Below, one piece after another: positions 1 to 6,758 of a stretch of DNA of 12,462 bases. A program made the translations under genes and the position numbers. This stretch comes from an uncultured Lactobacillus sp. (GTDB taxonomy: Bacteria > Bacillota > Bacilli > Lactobacillales > Lactobacillaceae), in assembly GCA_937916845.1 (NCBI GenBank), contig CALFSK010000058.1, positions 1 through 12,462 of the forward strand. Reading direction: 5' to 3'. Below the pieces are notes generated by a model. It had not been told where the DNA came from. It saw nothing but the letters and a program-made list of their open reading frames with translations, and searched no databases. The stretch's first letter is position 1; every line of letters starts with the position of its first letter.

Positions 1-420
1 GTGGGGTCGGCTACAGACAAAAAACGGTCTTCCGCCTCGCTTGAAAGCCTCAAAGGACGAGTCTTTCAAGTCGCCCCGCACTGTAACCTGGCAAGAAACG
101 CCAGCCAACAGTGTCGACACGGCCCACTGGTTCTGCCAGCTACGCTAAGATTGCTTTAAAACAAACCGGTTAAGTTTGATAACAACCGCAACATAGCTGA
201 AGGGCGTCCATGAGGAATCTGCCGTGAGTGTGGCGTTAATCGGTGATTTTCCGATTTACACCACCGACATCTTGAGAGACGCGCTTTTTCGGCTCTCAAG
301 TGAGGTTCATGACCGCTTTTTGGCATGAACCGGTCGCCACGGCAGATGAAATCACGGACGACCGGAAGCGGGAAACTTAACAATTTGATTAGTGATAACG
401 TTTTAGTTATCTTGGCTTTT
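1..420 (+). ncRNA. Unidentified large structured RNA, probably 5'-partial
   Basis: No credible gene is present here, but the + strand folds into many perfect helices. A nested set runs 169-177/373-381 (9 bp), 186-189/368-371, 205-213/352-360 (one mismatch) and 217-226/338-347 (10 bp). The last closes a junction with three arms: 232-243/251-262 (two mismatches), 271-278/293-300 (8 bp) and 304-311/324-331 (8 bp). The left part has hairpins at 9-11/34-36 with 15-18/27-30, 40-47/63-70 (8 bp), 79-84/108-113 with 88-92/100-104, and 127-130/136-139. The unpaired stretches are purine-rich on the + strand (for example around 197-216 and 348-372), which suggests that strand is transcribed. A weak hairpin, 394-399/406-411, followed by TTGGCTTTT may end it. 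I see no RNase P, tmRNA or SRP core motif. The GOLLD and ROOL classes of large ornate RNA occur in Lactobacillales, but I cannot match this to either by eye. The 5' end may lie outside the window. Confidence 0.6.
394..420 (+). terminator. Weak terminator-like hairpin after the structured RNA
   Basis: GATAAC (394-399) pairs with GTTATC (406-411) around a six-base loop, followed by TTGGCTTTT. The six base pairs are AT-rich and the T tract is interrupted, so termination would be weak. Reading the other way it lies just past the asparaginase stop but has no T run on that strand. A perfect 12-bp palindrome, TTGAACGTTCAA (419-430), touches the asparaginase stop codon. Confidence 0.3.
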
Positions 421-430
421 GAACGTTCAA

Positions 431-1405
431 TTAAGAGTTGGCCGTGGCCACAAACCGCGCCAATTCATCGGCGGACATCCCGGCACTGACACCCACTAAT
501 AATTTAATCCGTGCCTTTTGGCCGTTCAATCCCTGACAGAAAATAACGCCCATCTGTTTCAGCTGAACGCCGCCACCCTCATAGGCGTAGACGTCCTGTG
601 CAATCCCATTAAAGCACCGTGAGACCAAGACCACTGGAATGTTCATGTCCAACAGTTTCTGGATTGCTGGCAACGTGGCTGGCGGCATATTTCCTGCGCC
701 CAGCGCTTCAATGACAACGCCGTGCGTACTTGGTTGCGCGATGGCTTCAAATAATTCTGGTCCCATCCCAGCGTAAGACTTAATCAAAAAGACGTTATCC
801 GTCACCGTTTGAATTGGGCAAACCGTGGAACGCAATAAGGATTCGAAAAAGACCACGCCGTGATTGGCAACTAGCCCAATTGGCCCAAACGTCGGTGTCC
901 GGAACGTTGCCACGTTGGTAGTATGGGTCTTCGTCACGTACCGCGCCGAATGAATTTCATCATTCATCACGACTAACACACCCTTATCAGCGGCATCCGG
1001 CGAACTAGCCGTCTGGATCGCCGTCTCCAAATTGTGCAACCCATCCGACCCAATTTCATTGGCCGAACGCATCGCACCGGTCACGACAACCGCCAACTCG
1101 TTAGGTAGCGTTAAATCTAAAAAATACGCCGTTTCTTCCAACGTATCGGTTCCATGGGTCACAACGACGCCGTCCACACCTTCATGGGCCGCTTTATCAA
1201 TGCGTTGCTTCAACGCCAACATCCGTTCTGGCGTGATGTGTGGCGATGGTAAATTAAAGACGTCTTCCGTTTCAAGTTGAATATCCGCGCCAAACGAACT
1301 TTGGTACTGATCTAACGGATTTTCAGCCCCCGGAACCACGTTTCCCGAAGCGTCTGCGGACATCGCAATCGTCCCACCAGTATGTAGAACTAATATCTTT
1401 TTCAA
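431..1405 (-). CDS. ansB: L-asparaginase, cytoplasmic type
   Basis: Hydrolyses L-asparagine to L-aspartate and ammonia; no signal peptide is visible, so it should act in the cytoplasm. The 324-residue length is normal for the family. The first catalytic motif, TGGTIAM, is at residues 9-15 with the nucleophile Thr12. The second, VVTHGTDTLEET, carries Thr86 and Asp87, and Lys159 (YVTKTHT) completes the usual Thr-Asp-Lys set. Ser54 in NLPSPH and the TGAMR stretch at 109-113 are also family-typical. The start is TTG at 1405-1403, with AGGAGGAAAA a few bases upstream and no better in-frame choice. It is a single gene convergent with the structured RNA and divergent from the ABC operon, with its own promoter. 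Function is assigned by motif. The symbol is less certain, since ansA and ansB are used inconsistently in lactobacilli. Confidence 0.95.
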   Translation of the reverse strand: MKKILVLHTGGTIAMSADASGNVVPGAENPLDQYQSSFGADIQLETEDVFNLPSPHITPERMLALKQRIDKAAHEGVDGVVVTHGTDTLEETAYFLDLTLPNELAVVVTGAMRSANEIGSDGLHNLETAIQTASSPDAADKGVLVVMNDEIHSARYVTKTHTTNVATFRTPTFGPIGLVANHGVVFFESLLRSTVCPIQTVTDNVFLIKSYAGMGPELFEAIAQPSTHGVVIEALGAGNMPPATLPAIQKLLDMNIPVVLVSRCFNGIAQDVYAYEGGGVQLKQMGVIFCQGLNGQKARIKLLVGVSAGMSADELARFVATANS

Positions 1406-1454
1406 GTGTTTTCCTCCTATTGACTGTCGTTTTCGACCTAACTCAGTACTGGTA

Positions 1455-1483
1455 ATTTTAGGCTAGCCCCACCTAGATTGCAA
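1455..1483 (-). promoter_or_regulatory. Promoter of the asparaginase gene
   Basis: On the minus strand, TTGCAA (1483-1478) is separated by exactly 17 bases from TAAAAT (1460-1455). That is a good vegetative sigma-A arrangement, placing the transcript start roughly 40 bases upstream of the TTG start codon. The spacer contains a short CTAG...CTAG dyad of unknown meaning. Confidence 0.65.
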
Positions 1484-1605
1484 TTAAAATCAGGTTAGTT
1501 TCCTCGTTGCGTCCGTCCCCCACAGCACACTAATTTTTCAACAATTAAAAACATTGACCTATCAACGTTTAACCCACCAATTACCCCAACACCCACCGAA
1601 AACAG

Positions 1606-1634
1606 TTGACAGTTCGGTCCGTTACTTTTATAGT
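1606..1634 (+). promoter_or_regulatory. Promoter of the six-gene ABC transporter operon
   Basis: TTGACA (1606-1611), a 17-base spacer and TATAGT (1629-1634) form a near-consensus sigma-A promoter. No other comparable promoter is visible before 6648, and the genes behind it are closely spaced or overlapping, so it probably drives all six. Repeated GTTAGTT elements overlap its -10 box. Confidence 0.8.
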
Positions 1635-1670
1635 TAGTTACATAAGCAACTAACCAAGTAACGAACTAAC
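1633..1670 (+). promoter_or_regulatory. Candidate operator: three GTTAGTT/AACTAAC elements
   Basis: GTTAGTT (1633-1639), overlapping the end of the -10 box, is followed by inverted copies AACTAAC at 1648-1654 and 1664-1670. The first two form a 7-bp dyad around an 8-base centre. The centres lie about 15 and 16 bases apart. A repressor bound here would block the promoter. The operon encodes a GntR-family regulator, making it the obvious candidate ligand; that link is inference. Confidence 0.5.
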
Positions 1671-1693
1671 AAGCAATTAAAGGAGTTTTAAAA

Positions 1694-2449
1694 ATGACAA
1701 CACCAATTATGACGGTCAGTGATTTACACAAAACCTATGGTAAAGCTGGCACCAAGCAATACGAGGCTTTAAAGGGTATCGACTTTTCAGTTCAACCAGG
1801 AGAATTCGTCGGCATCATGGGGGCTTCTGGTTCTGGTAAAACCACCCTACTAAACATGTTAGCAACGTTAGACCAACCAACTAGCGGCGAAGTAACGATT
1901 CACCAACAACCCATTACCCATTTGAAAGGAAACCAACTAGCCGACTTCCGGGCAAAAGAAATTGGCTTCATTTTCCAAGATTTTAACCTATTAGAAACCA
2001 TGACGGCCTACGAAAACATCGCGTTGCCATTAACTTTGCAAAAGGTTCCCGCTAAGAAAATCCGGCCCGCCGTGGAAAACGTTGCGACCCAACTTGGAAT
2101 TCAAGAATTCCTGACGAACTATCCTAACGAATTATCGGGTGGTCAAAAGCAGCGGGTCGCCGCTGCCCGGGCACTGATTAACGAACCCGCAATGCTCTTC
2201 GGTGATGAACCAACCGGGGCTTTAGATTCCAAGTCGGCCCGCGAATTATTGGACCTCTTCACTAAGATCAATCGTGATCAAAACGTCTCCATTCTGCTCG
2301 TTACCCACGATCCGTTTTCCGCAAGCTACTGCCAACGGATTCTCTTCATCAAAGACGGTCGCATCGGCCAAGAATTACGCCGCGGAGAAATGAACCGTAG
2401 TGATTTTTATCAACAGATTCTGGATAACCTCGGGACTTTCGAACAGTAA
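1694..2449 (+). CDS. BceA-like ABC transporter ATP-binding protein
   Basis: Nucleotide-binding subunit of a bacitracin/lantibiotic-type (BceAB, MacB-like) ABC transporter, working at the inner face of the membrane with the permease encoded next. All motifs are intact in 251 residues: Walker A GASGSGKT (43-50), Q-loop Gln95 in FQDF, signature LSGGQ (147-151), Walker B MLFGDEP with Asp171 and Glu172, D-loop GALD, and the H-loop His205 in VTHD. The stretch NMLATLDQPTSG after Walker A is characteristic of the BceA group. The start is ATG with AAAGGAG just upstream. It is the first gene of a six-gene operon. No bceRS-type two-component genes lie nearby; the only regulator is a GntR protein further down. 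By family it likely helps remove or sense peptide antibiotics bound to lipid II-cycle intermediates; the substrate cannot be read from sequence. Confidence 0.93.
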   Translation: MTTPIMTVSDLHKTYGKAGTKQYEALKGIDFSVQPGEFVGIMGASGSGKTTLLNMLATLDQPTSGEVTIHQQPITHLKGNQLADFRAKEIGFIFQDFNLLETMTAYENIALPLTLQKVPAKKIRPAVENVATQLGIQEFLTNYPNELSGGQKQRVAAARALINEPAMLFGDEPTGALDSKSARELLDLFTKINRDQNVSILLVTHDPFSASYCQRILFIKDGRIGQELRRGEMNRSDFYQQILDNLGTFEQ

Positions 2450-2479
2450 GCCCGACGCAAAAAAGGAGTACTTTCTACT

Positions 2480-4270
2480 ATGTTAACTAAACTTGCATTG
2501 ACCGGCTTCAAAAACCGCTGGCGTGACTACCTGGTCCTATTTTCCGGACTGATCATGTCCAGCGCGATCTTCTACATGTTTGAAGCCCTCGCCACTAACC
2601 ACGACTTTTTAAAACAGAACACGGGGATTAGCATGGTCGGGATCATTTTCCAATTTGGCTCCGTTCTGCTGACCATTATTACCCTGGTCTACATCAGTTA
2701 CGCCAACTCATTTTTACTAAGTATGCGCAAACGCGACTACGGTTTATTCATGTTAGTCGGGGCTCGCAAGAGTAAAATTGGCCAGCTGATCTGGCTTGAA
2801 ACGTTACTCGTCGGCGTCGTTGCGACCGTCATTGGAATCGTCTTCGGAACCGCCCTAACCGCTGGCATTAGCCGCCTGTTAATCAGCAGTATGGATTTAA
2901 CGTTGCACCACTTATCAGCTTGGTACCTGCCAGCTGCCGGAATTACCCTGTTACTCTACGTCGGCTTGTTCCTGCTTGCCGGTCTATTTAACCTAGTAAC
3001 CTTAACCAAAACCCCAGCCCTTAAGTTATTACACAGCAACGATCAACCTAACCGGCCCCGCTTGAAACCAGCACGTCAATTGCTTGAAATCATCGTTGGT
3101 TTAATTGCCATCGCAATTGGCTACTGGTCCATGGCCCACTTGAATACGTTACAACTTGCCGGTATCGGTATTGCTTTAGTCACAATCGTGTTAGGAACCT
3201 ACTTCCTATTCAACGCCATCTTTGTTTGGCTGATGGTTGGGTTAAAACGCCTGCCATTTGCACAACGCGGCTTGAACAATTTTACGTTGTCCCAACTCAG
3301 TTTTAGAATTCGTAACTATACAAAAATGTTATCGATTGTCGCCATGCTATTCGCCTTAGCACTCGGTGCGATTACCGTCGGCATGGGCTTCCATGCGCAA
3401 ACGCCTAAACTGGCCGCATCCAGCAACGCCTACGACATGGGAATCGTCAACGCGACGACGGCAGAAAAACAACAAGTCACCGCTTTAAAACCAACCACCA
3501 ACGTGACGTACCACTTTAAAACGGATAAGAAAGCTGTTTATTACCAAGCAACTGAATTTGATCAGCACCCCTTCACAACGATTAACATGCAAGGGAAGAA
3601 TCAACTGAACTTTAAGCGAACAACGAACGACGCAAAACAACTCAGCAAGTCCTCAGCGAGCTACCAATTATCGCAGTTGCAAGCTAGTCAGAGCCAAAAT
3701 AAGGCCAACGTATTCTTAAGTGCTAAGGACTACCAGAAACTGGCGCAACCCGAACAAAACCTAACCGTTTTTGCGACCAACGACGTCACGCAACACCTCC
3801 CAGCCTTAAAACGACTCGCAAAAGTTCAAGGCCAACGTGACCACGGCCTAGTTGACAACATGCTCGGTGGTCGTTATGGAAATTACGTGATGATCAACGG
3901 CATGTACTCCGGCTTAGAATTCATGGGGCTCTTTTTAGGAATCGCATTCCTTGCCATGTTAGCCAGCTGTTTAATGTTCAAGATTCTCTCCGGCGCCGAT
4001 GCTGACAAGCACCGTTACGCCATGCTAGACAAGATTGGCACGACACACCAACAATTGCGGGGGGCAATTAACAAGGAAATCGCCGTGCTCTTCATCTTGC
4101 CCGGCATCGTCGGCGTTATTCACGTGCTCTTCGGCTTACAAATGTTCAAATTTTTGATGGTCGTTTCACCGTACACCGGCATTTGGTTACCATTCGTCAT
4201 TTTTGCCGGCTTGTATTTGCTCTACTATTTACTGACCGTTACAATCTATCGCAGAATCGTTTTACAATAA
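2480..4270 (+). CDS. BceB-like (FtsX-domain) ABC transporter permease
   Basis: Membrane subunit paired with the preceding ATPase. The 596-residue protein has the BceB layout of ten predicted membrane segments, at about 17-37, 53-77, 106-130, 146-174, 201-218, 226-252, 281-303, 477-500, 532-552 and 565-590. One large hydrophilic region (about 304-476) lies between segments 7 and 8 and should face outside. In BceB proteins this domain contacts the antibiotic and the sensor kinase. Here it is about 170 residues, somewhat shorter than usual, and rich in Gln, Lys and Thr. The conserved cytoplasmic stretches MRKRDYGLFMLVGARKSKI (82-100) and MLDKIG (515-520) are typical of FtsX-type permeases. The start is ATG with AAAAGGAG 11 bases upstream. 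No partner histidine kinase is encoded in the window. Confidence 0.92.
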   Translation: MLTKLALTGFKNRWRDYLVLFSGLIMSSAIFYMFEALATNHDFLKQNTGISMVGIIFQFGSVLLTIITLVYISYANSFLLSMRKRDYGLFMLVGARKSKIGQLIWLETLLVGVVATVIGIVFGTALTAGISRLLISSMDLTLHHLSAWYLPAAGITLLLYVGLFLLAGLFNLVTLTKTPALKLLHSNDQPNRPRLKPARQLLEIIVGLIAIAIGYWSMAHLNTLQLAGIGIALVTIVLGTYFLFNAIFVWLMVGLKRLPFAQRGLNNFTLSQLSFRIRNYTKMLSIVAMLFALALGAITVGMGFHAQTPKLAASSNAYDMGIVNATTAEKQQVTALKPTTNVTYHFKTDKKAVYYQATEFDQHPFTTINMQGKNQLNFKRTTNDAKQLSKSSASYQLSQLQASQSQNKANVFLSAKDYQKLAQPEQNLTVFATNDVTQHLPALKRLAKVQGQRDHGLVDNMLGGRYGNYVMINGMYSGLEFMGLFLGIAFLAMLASCLMFKILSGADADKHRYAMLDKIGTTHQQLRGAINKEIAVLFILPGIVGVIHVLFGLQMFKFLMVVSPYTGIWLPFVIFAGLYLLYYLLTVTIYRRIVLQ

Positions 4271-4292
4271 CCTTTTGGAGGAGGAATGAATC

Positions 4293-4571
4293 ATGGTATA
4301 CTTTGGATTAGTCGCTTTATTAATCGTTATTACACCGCTGCACCGTTACGTTCTCGCTAACCGCCAAGCATTTTGGCTAGGAACGCTGATGCCCCTACTT
4401 TGGGTGGGCACTAACGTGTTGTTGGCCAACTTAATGCCCTTGGAACACCAAGACATTCTGTTGGCGGTTCTAGGCACCCTCCTCCTACTATCGAGCTGGG
4501 TTGCGGCCCGCATCGACCGTACCGAACAACAATTGCAAGTGTCACGCCACCACAAGGTCGCCACGAAATAA
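4293..4571 (+). CDS. Small three-segment membrane protein within the ABC operon
   Basis: A 92-residue protein I do not recognise. Hydrophobic stretches at about 2-15, 27-47 and 54-72 suggest three membrane passes. They are followed by a hydrophilic, basic tail (RIDRTEQQLQVSRHHK) that would probably be cytoplasmic. It starts with ATG behind an unusually strong GGAGGAGGAA ribosome site, 22 bases after the BceB-like permease and 31 bases before the GntR gene. It is therefore almost certainly co-transcribed. It could be an accessory subunit of either transporter or a small sensor feeding the repressor; nothing in the sequence decides this. Confidence 0.8.
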   Translation: MVYFGLVALLIVITPLHRYVLANRQAFWLGTLMPLLWVGTNVLLANLMPLEHQDILLAVLGTLLLLSSWVAARIDRTEQQLQVSRHHKVATK

Positions 4572-4590
4572 CGGTTAGTCACACTGCAAT

Positions 4591-4597
4591 GAGGTGA
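4591..4597 (+). promoter_or_regulatory. Ribosome binding site deciding the GntR start
   Basis: GAGGTGA at 4591-4597 sits five bases before ATG 4603. An in-frame GTG at 4594 lies inside this Shine-Dalgarno and has none of its own upstream. The ATG is therefore the better start. Confidence 0.7.
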
Positions 4598-4602
4598 AGA
4601 AA

Positions 4603-4974
4603 ATGCAGTTCAACTTTAATAGTACGGAGCCGATCTACTTGCAAGTTGCGGATCAAATCGAAGAAGCAATTTTCACGCAGACCTTCGTTGAGGGCGAACA
4701 AATCCCTTCAACGACCGAAATCTCCAAAGAATTTCATATTAATCCGGCAACCGTGCTCAAAGGAATGAACATCCTCGTTGATGCCAACCTAATTGAGAAA
4801 CGGCGTGGCGTTGGCATGTTCGTTATTGCTGGTGCCCAGGCCCGGATCGTCGAAAAACGACGTGACCAGTTTTATACCGATTACGTTAAAAAATTAGTGA
4901 GTGAAGCAAAAAAGCTCCACATCACACAAGCAGAACTAGCTAAATTAATCGAACGGGGGTTTTCCGCATCATGA
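4603..4974 (+). CDS. GntR-family transcriptional regulator, YtrA type
   Basis: A 123-residue DNA-binding regulator of the short YtrA subfamily: an N-terminal winged helix-turn-helix with only a small helical C-terminal tail instead of a ligand-binding domain. The GntR pattern is clear: PIYLQVADQIEEAI, then GEQIPSTTEISKEFHINPATV (recognition helix region), then LIEKRRGVGMFV as the wing. The tail (about 80-120) should form a short dimerisation helix pair. The start is ATG 4603 rather than the in-frame GTG 4594, because the only Shine-Dalgarno fits the ATG. Its TGA stop overlaps the next gene's ATG by four bases, indicating translational coupling. Members usually repress their own ABC operon in response to envelope stress. 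Here the likely target is the promoter at 1606-1634, which is inference. Confidence 0.9.
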   Translation: MQFNFNSTEPIYLQVADQIEEAIFTQTFVEGEQIPSTTEISKEFHINPATVLKGMNILVDANLIEKRRGVGMFVIAGAQARIVEKRRDQFYTDYVKKLVSEAKKLHITQAELAKLIERGFSAS

Positions 4975-5849
4975 GTATTCAAGTTCAAGGCGTGCAACAA
5001 GTCTTTCACGGCCATACGATTCTAGAGGACCTAAACTTAACCTTAGAACCTAATAAAATTTATGGGTTACTGGGCCGTAACGGTGCCGGTAAAAGTACGC
5101 TGCTAAACATCATTAGCAATCGCATTCGGCCAACCCACGGGACCGTCACGCTGGATGGCGAATCAATGCACGACAACGACCACACGCTAGGTCAGATTTA
5201 TCTTATGAGTGAGGTCAACATGTACCCCGAACGAAGCCGGGTCAAGAACTTGTTCAAAACGACTCGCTTATTATACGGTGGTTTTAACGATGCCTACGCG
5301 GCAAAGTTAGTGCACGCCTTTGGACTCGACGTTAACGCTCGTTTCGGAAAACTTTCAACCGGTTACCGGTCAATCTTCAAGTTGATCATCGCGCTGTGCG
5401 TGCCCGTCGACTACGTCTTTCTAGACGAACCAGTCTTGGGATTAGACGCTAATCACCGTGAGCTCTTCTACCAAGAATTGATTGAAACCTACAGTGACCA
5501 GCCGCGGACGTTCGTGATTTCAACTCACTTAATTGAAGAAATCGCTAATTTGATTGAACACGTCTTTGTCCTTAACGACCATCACATCATCATTAACGGC
5601 GAAGTACCCGATATTTTGGCCAAGTCCTACACGATCTCTGGACCACAAACGGACGTGGAAGCCTACACCGCTAATTTGAACGTTGTCGGCGAAGACCATC
5701 TGGGTGGCATCACTGCTCACTACGTCTACGGTGCACTCGAAAACGACCGGCCGATTCCGGATACCGTTAAAGTCGATCACCTTGATTTGCAAAAGTTGTT
5801 CGTCATTTTAACGAACACCAAGGAGGAGGCCACCGCACATGTCAACTAA
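4971..5849 (+). CDS. YtrB-like ABC transporter ATP-binding protein
   Basis: Second ATPase of the operon, 292 residues, resembling the YtrB/ABC-2-type subunits that accompany YtrA regulators. Walker A is GRNGAGKS (35-42), Walker B is YVFLDEP with Asp152 and Glu153, the D-loop is LGLD, and the H-loop is STHL with His186. The signature is LSTGYRS (128-134) instead of LSGGQ, and the Q-loop region reads YLMSE without a Gln. Both differences recur in this subfamily to my knowledge, so I take it as functional. About 80 residues follow the ATPase core as a C-terminal accessory region. The start ATG overlaps the GntR stop (ATGA); the weak GGGGG upstream fits coupled translation. Its 3' end overlaps the next gene by 11 bases. 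The partner permease is the following gene. Confidence 0.9.
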   Translation: MSIQVQGVQQVFHGHTILEDLNLTLEPNKIYGLLGRNGAGKSTLLNIISNRIRPTHGTVTLDGESMHDNDHTLGQIYLMSEVNMYPERSRVKNLFKTTRLLYGGFNDAYAAKLVHAFGLDVNARFGKLSTGYRSIFKLIIALCVPVDYVFLDEPVLGLDANHRELFYQELIETYSDQPRTFVISTHLIEEIANLIEHVFVLNDHHIIINGEVPDILAKSYTISGPQTDVEAYTANLNVVGEDHLGGITAHYVYGALENDRPIPDTVKVDHLDLQKLFVILTNTKEEATAHVN

Positions 5850-6648
5850 ATTACGCGCAACGACCCGCTGCCTGCTGATGAATCAGCTTAAAGCGCTTGG
5901 GGAAGCATTTCTGGCCGTAATTGCCATTTTCATTGTCATCCCGTTCGTACTAGCAGTTGTCTCGGGTAGCCTTAGCAGTTTTTCGCTGCCCAATACGATT
6001 GCAAACTTCAGCTGGGGCTTCTTAATCGGTGCGTTTATCTTTCTCTATAATTCGTTAACTTACGACAACTTCAAACTGTTTATTCAAAATGGGATCTCGC
6101 GGAAAACGTTTTGGGCGACAAAGATTATCACCACCGTCATCATTGCCGTGATTGGTGAACTATTTGTGGCCTTTTACCGCTACGCCATCTCCGCGCCAAT
6201 TTGGGGCATCAGTGCCCACGCGGCGTTAATGAAGACGCCCTACAGTCTGTACGGTAACTTTTTGGGGAGTAACGTTTGGGTCAATATTTTGGTCAGCATC
6301 TTATTTACCATTATTTTCTTTATTGCGACTGGCATGACCGGCATGGCCATTGGTGGCGGACTGGCCCTCCTCAGCAAGTGGGGCCAACGTATCGTGATCG
6401 TTGTCGTCCCCGTTGTTGCCATCTTCCTGATTGGTTTTGTTGGCAATAGCAGTGCCGACAAACAGGTTCACTATGACTTCACGTGGCTAGTCAACTTACT
6501 CAAATTCCTAGTTGGCTACCCGCAACACGAGCCTGCCATTGCAGGTTCCTTCAGCCCGGCCGTTCCAATGATCACCATGCTGATTGGCGGTGCCATCATG
6601 GCCGCCATCGCATACGGTTTTAATCAACTATTAAAAGTTAAAAATTAA
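5839..6648 (+). CDS. ABC transporter permease, YtrC/ABC-2-like
   Basis: A 269-residue integral membrane protein and the likely membrane partner of the preceding ATPase. Hydrophobic segments lie at about 22-43, 56-73, 93-116, 146-177, 184-202 and 243-262, giving six passes, the usual number for ABC-2-type permeases. A short KTFWATKI stretch before segment 3 resembles the cytoplasmic coupling region of such proteins (inference). The start is ATG behind AGGAGGAGG, which lies inside the end of the upstream gene. The two reading frames overlap by 11 bases, so they are translationally coupled. It is the last gene of the operon and ends 7 bases before a strong terminator. The exact subfamily is uncertain because these permeases diverge quickly; context is the main support for the pairing. 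Confidence 0.85.
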   Translation: MSTKLRATTRCLLMNQLKALGEAFLAVIAIFIVIPFVLAVVSGSLSSFSLPNTIANFSWGFLIGAFIFLYNSLTYDNFKLFIQNGISRKTFWATKIITTVIIAVIGELFVAFYRYAISAPIWGISAHAALMKTPYSLYGNFLGSNVWVNILVSILFTIIFFIATGMTGMAIGGGLALLSKWGQRIVIVVVPVVAIFLIGFVGNSSADKQVHYDFTWLVNLLKFLVGYPQHEPAIAGSFSPAVPMITMLIGGAIMAAIAYGFNQLLKVKN

Positions 6649-6655
6649 TCAAAGC

Positions 6656-6697
6656 AAAAACGCCTTCTACCAATTGAACTTGGTAGGAGACGTTTTT
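6656..6697. terminator. Bidirectional terminator between ABC operon and usp gene
   Basis: AAAAACG at the left and CGTTTTT at the right flank a stem whose core CTACCAA/TTGGTAG is perfect, around a six-base loop. Runs of five A and five T on the two sides let it work on both strands. It serves the ABC operon on + and the universal stress gene on minus. Confidence 0.85.
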
Positions 6698-6758
6698 ATT
6701 TGATTATCTCGGAATTGCTTTCCCTAAATACTAGGAACATCGCAATGATCCGTTTAAA

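Noticed and set aside
156..383. 75-aa reading frame on the minus strand
   Set aside because: It runs through the perfect helices of the structured RNA, has no good ribosome site, and has a composition unlike the real genes (rich in Arg, His, Pro and Cys).
1..420. RNase P RNA, tmRNA or SRP RNA
   Set aside because: No GAGGAAAGTCC-type P4 core, no tRNA-like ends or tag frame ending in ALAA, and no SRP apical loop could be found on either strand.
4346..4582. 78-aa minus-strand frame opposite the small membrane protein, and similar shadows at 1032-1280, 5529-5792 and 6240-6461
   Set aside because: All lie antisense to well-supported genes and lack ribosome sites and recognisable features.
4594..4602. 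GTG start for the GntR gene (three residues longer)
   Set aside because: The GTG is inside the Shine-Dalgarno GAGGTGA that serves ATG 4603.
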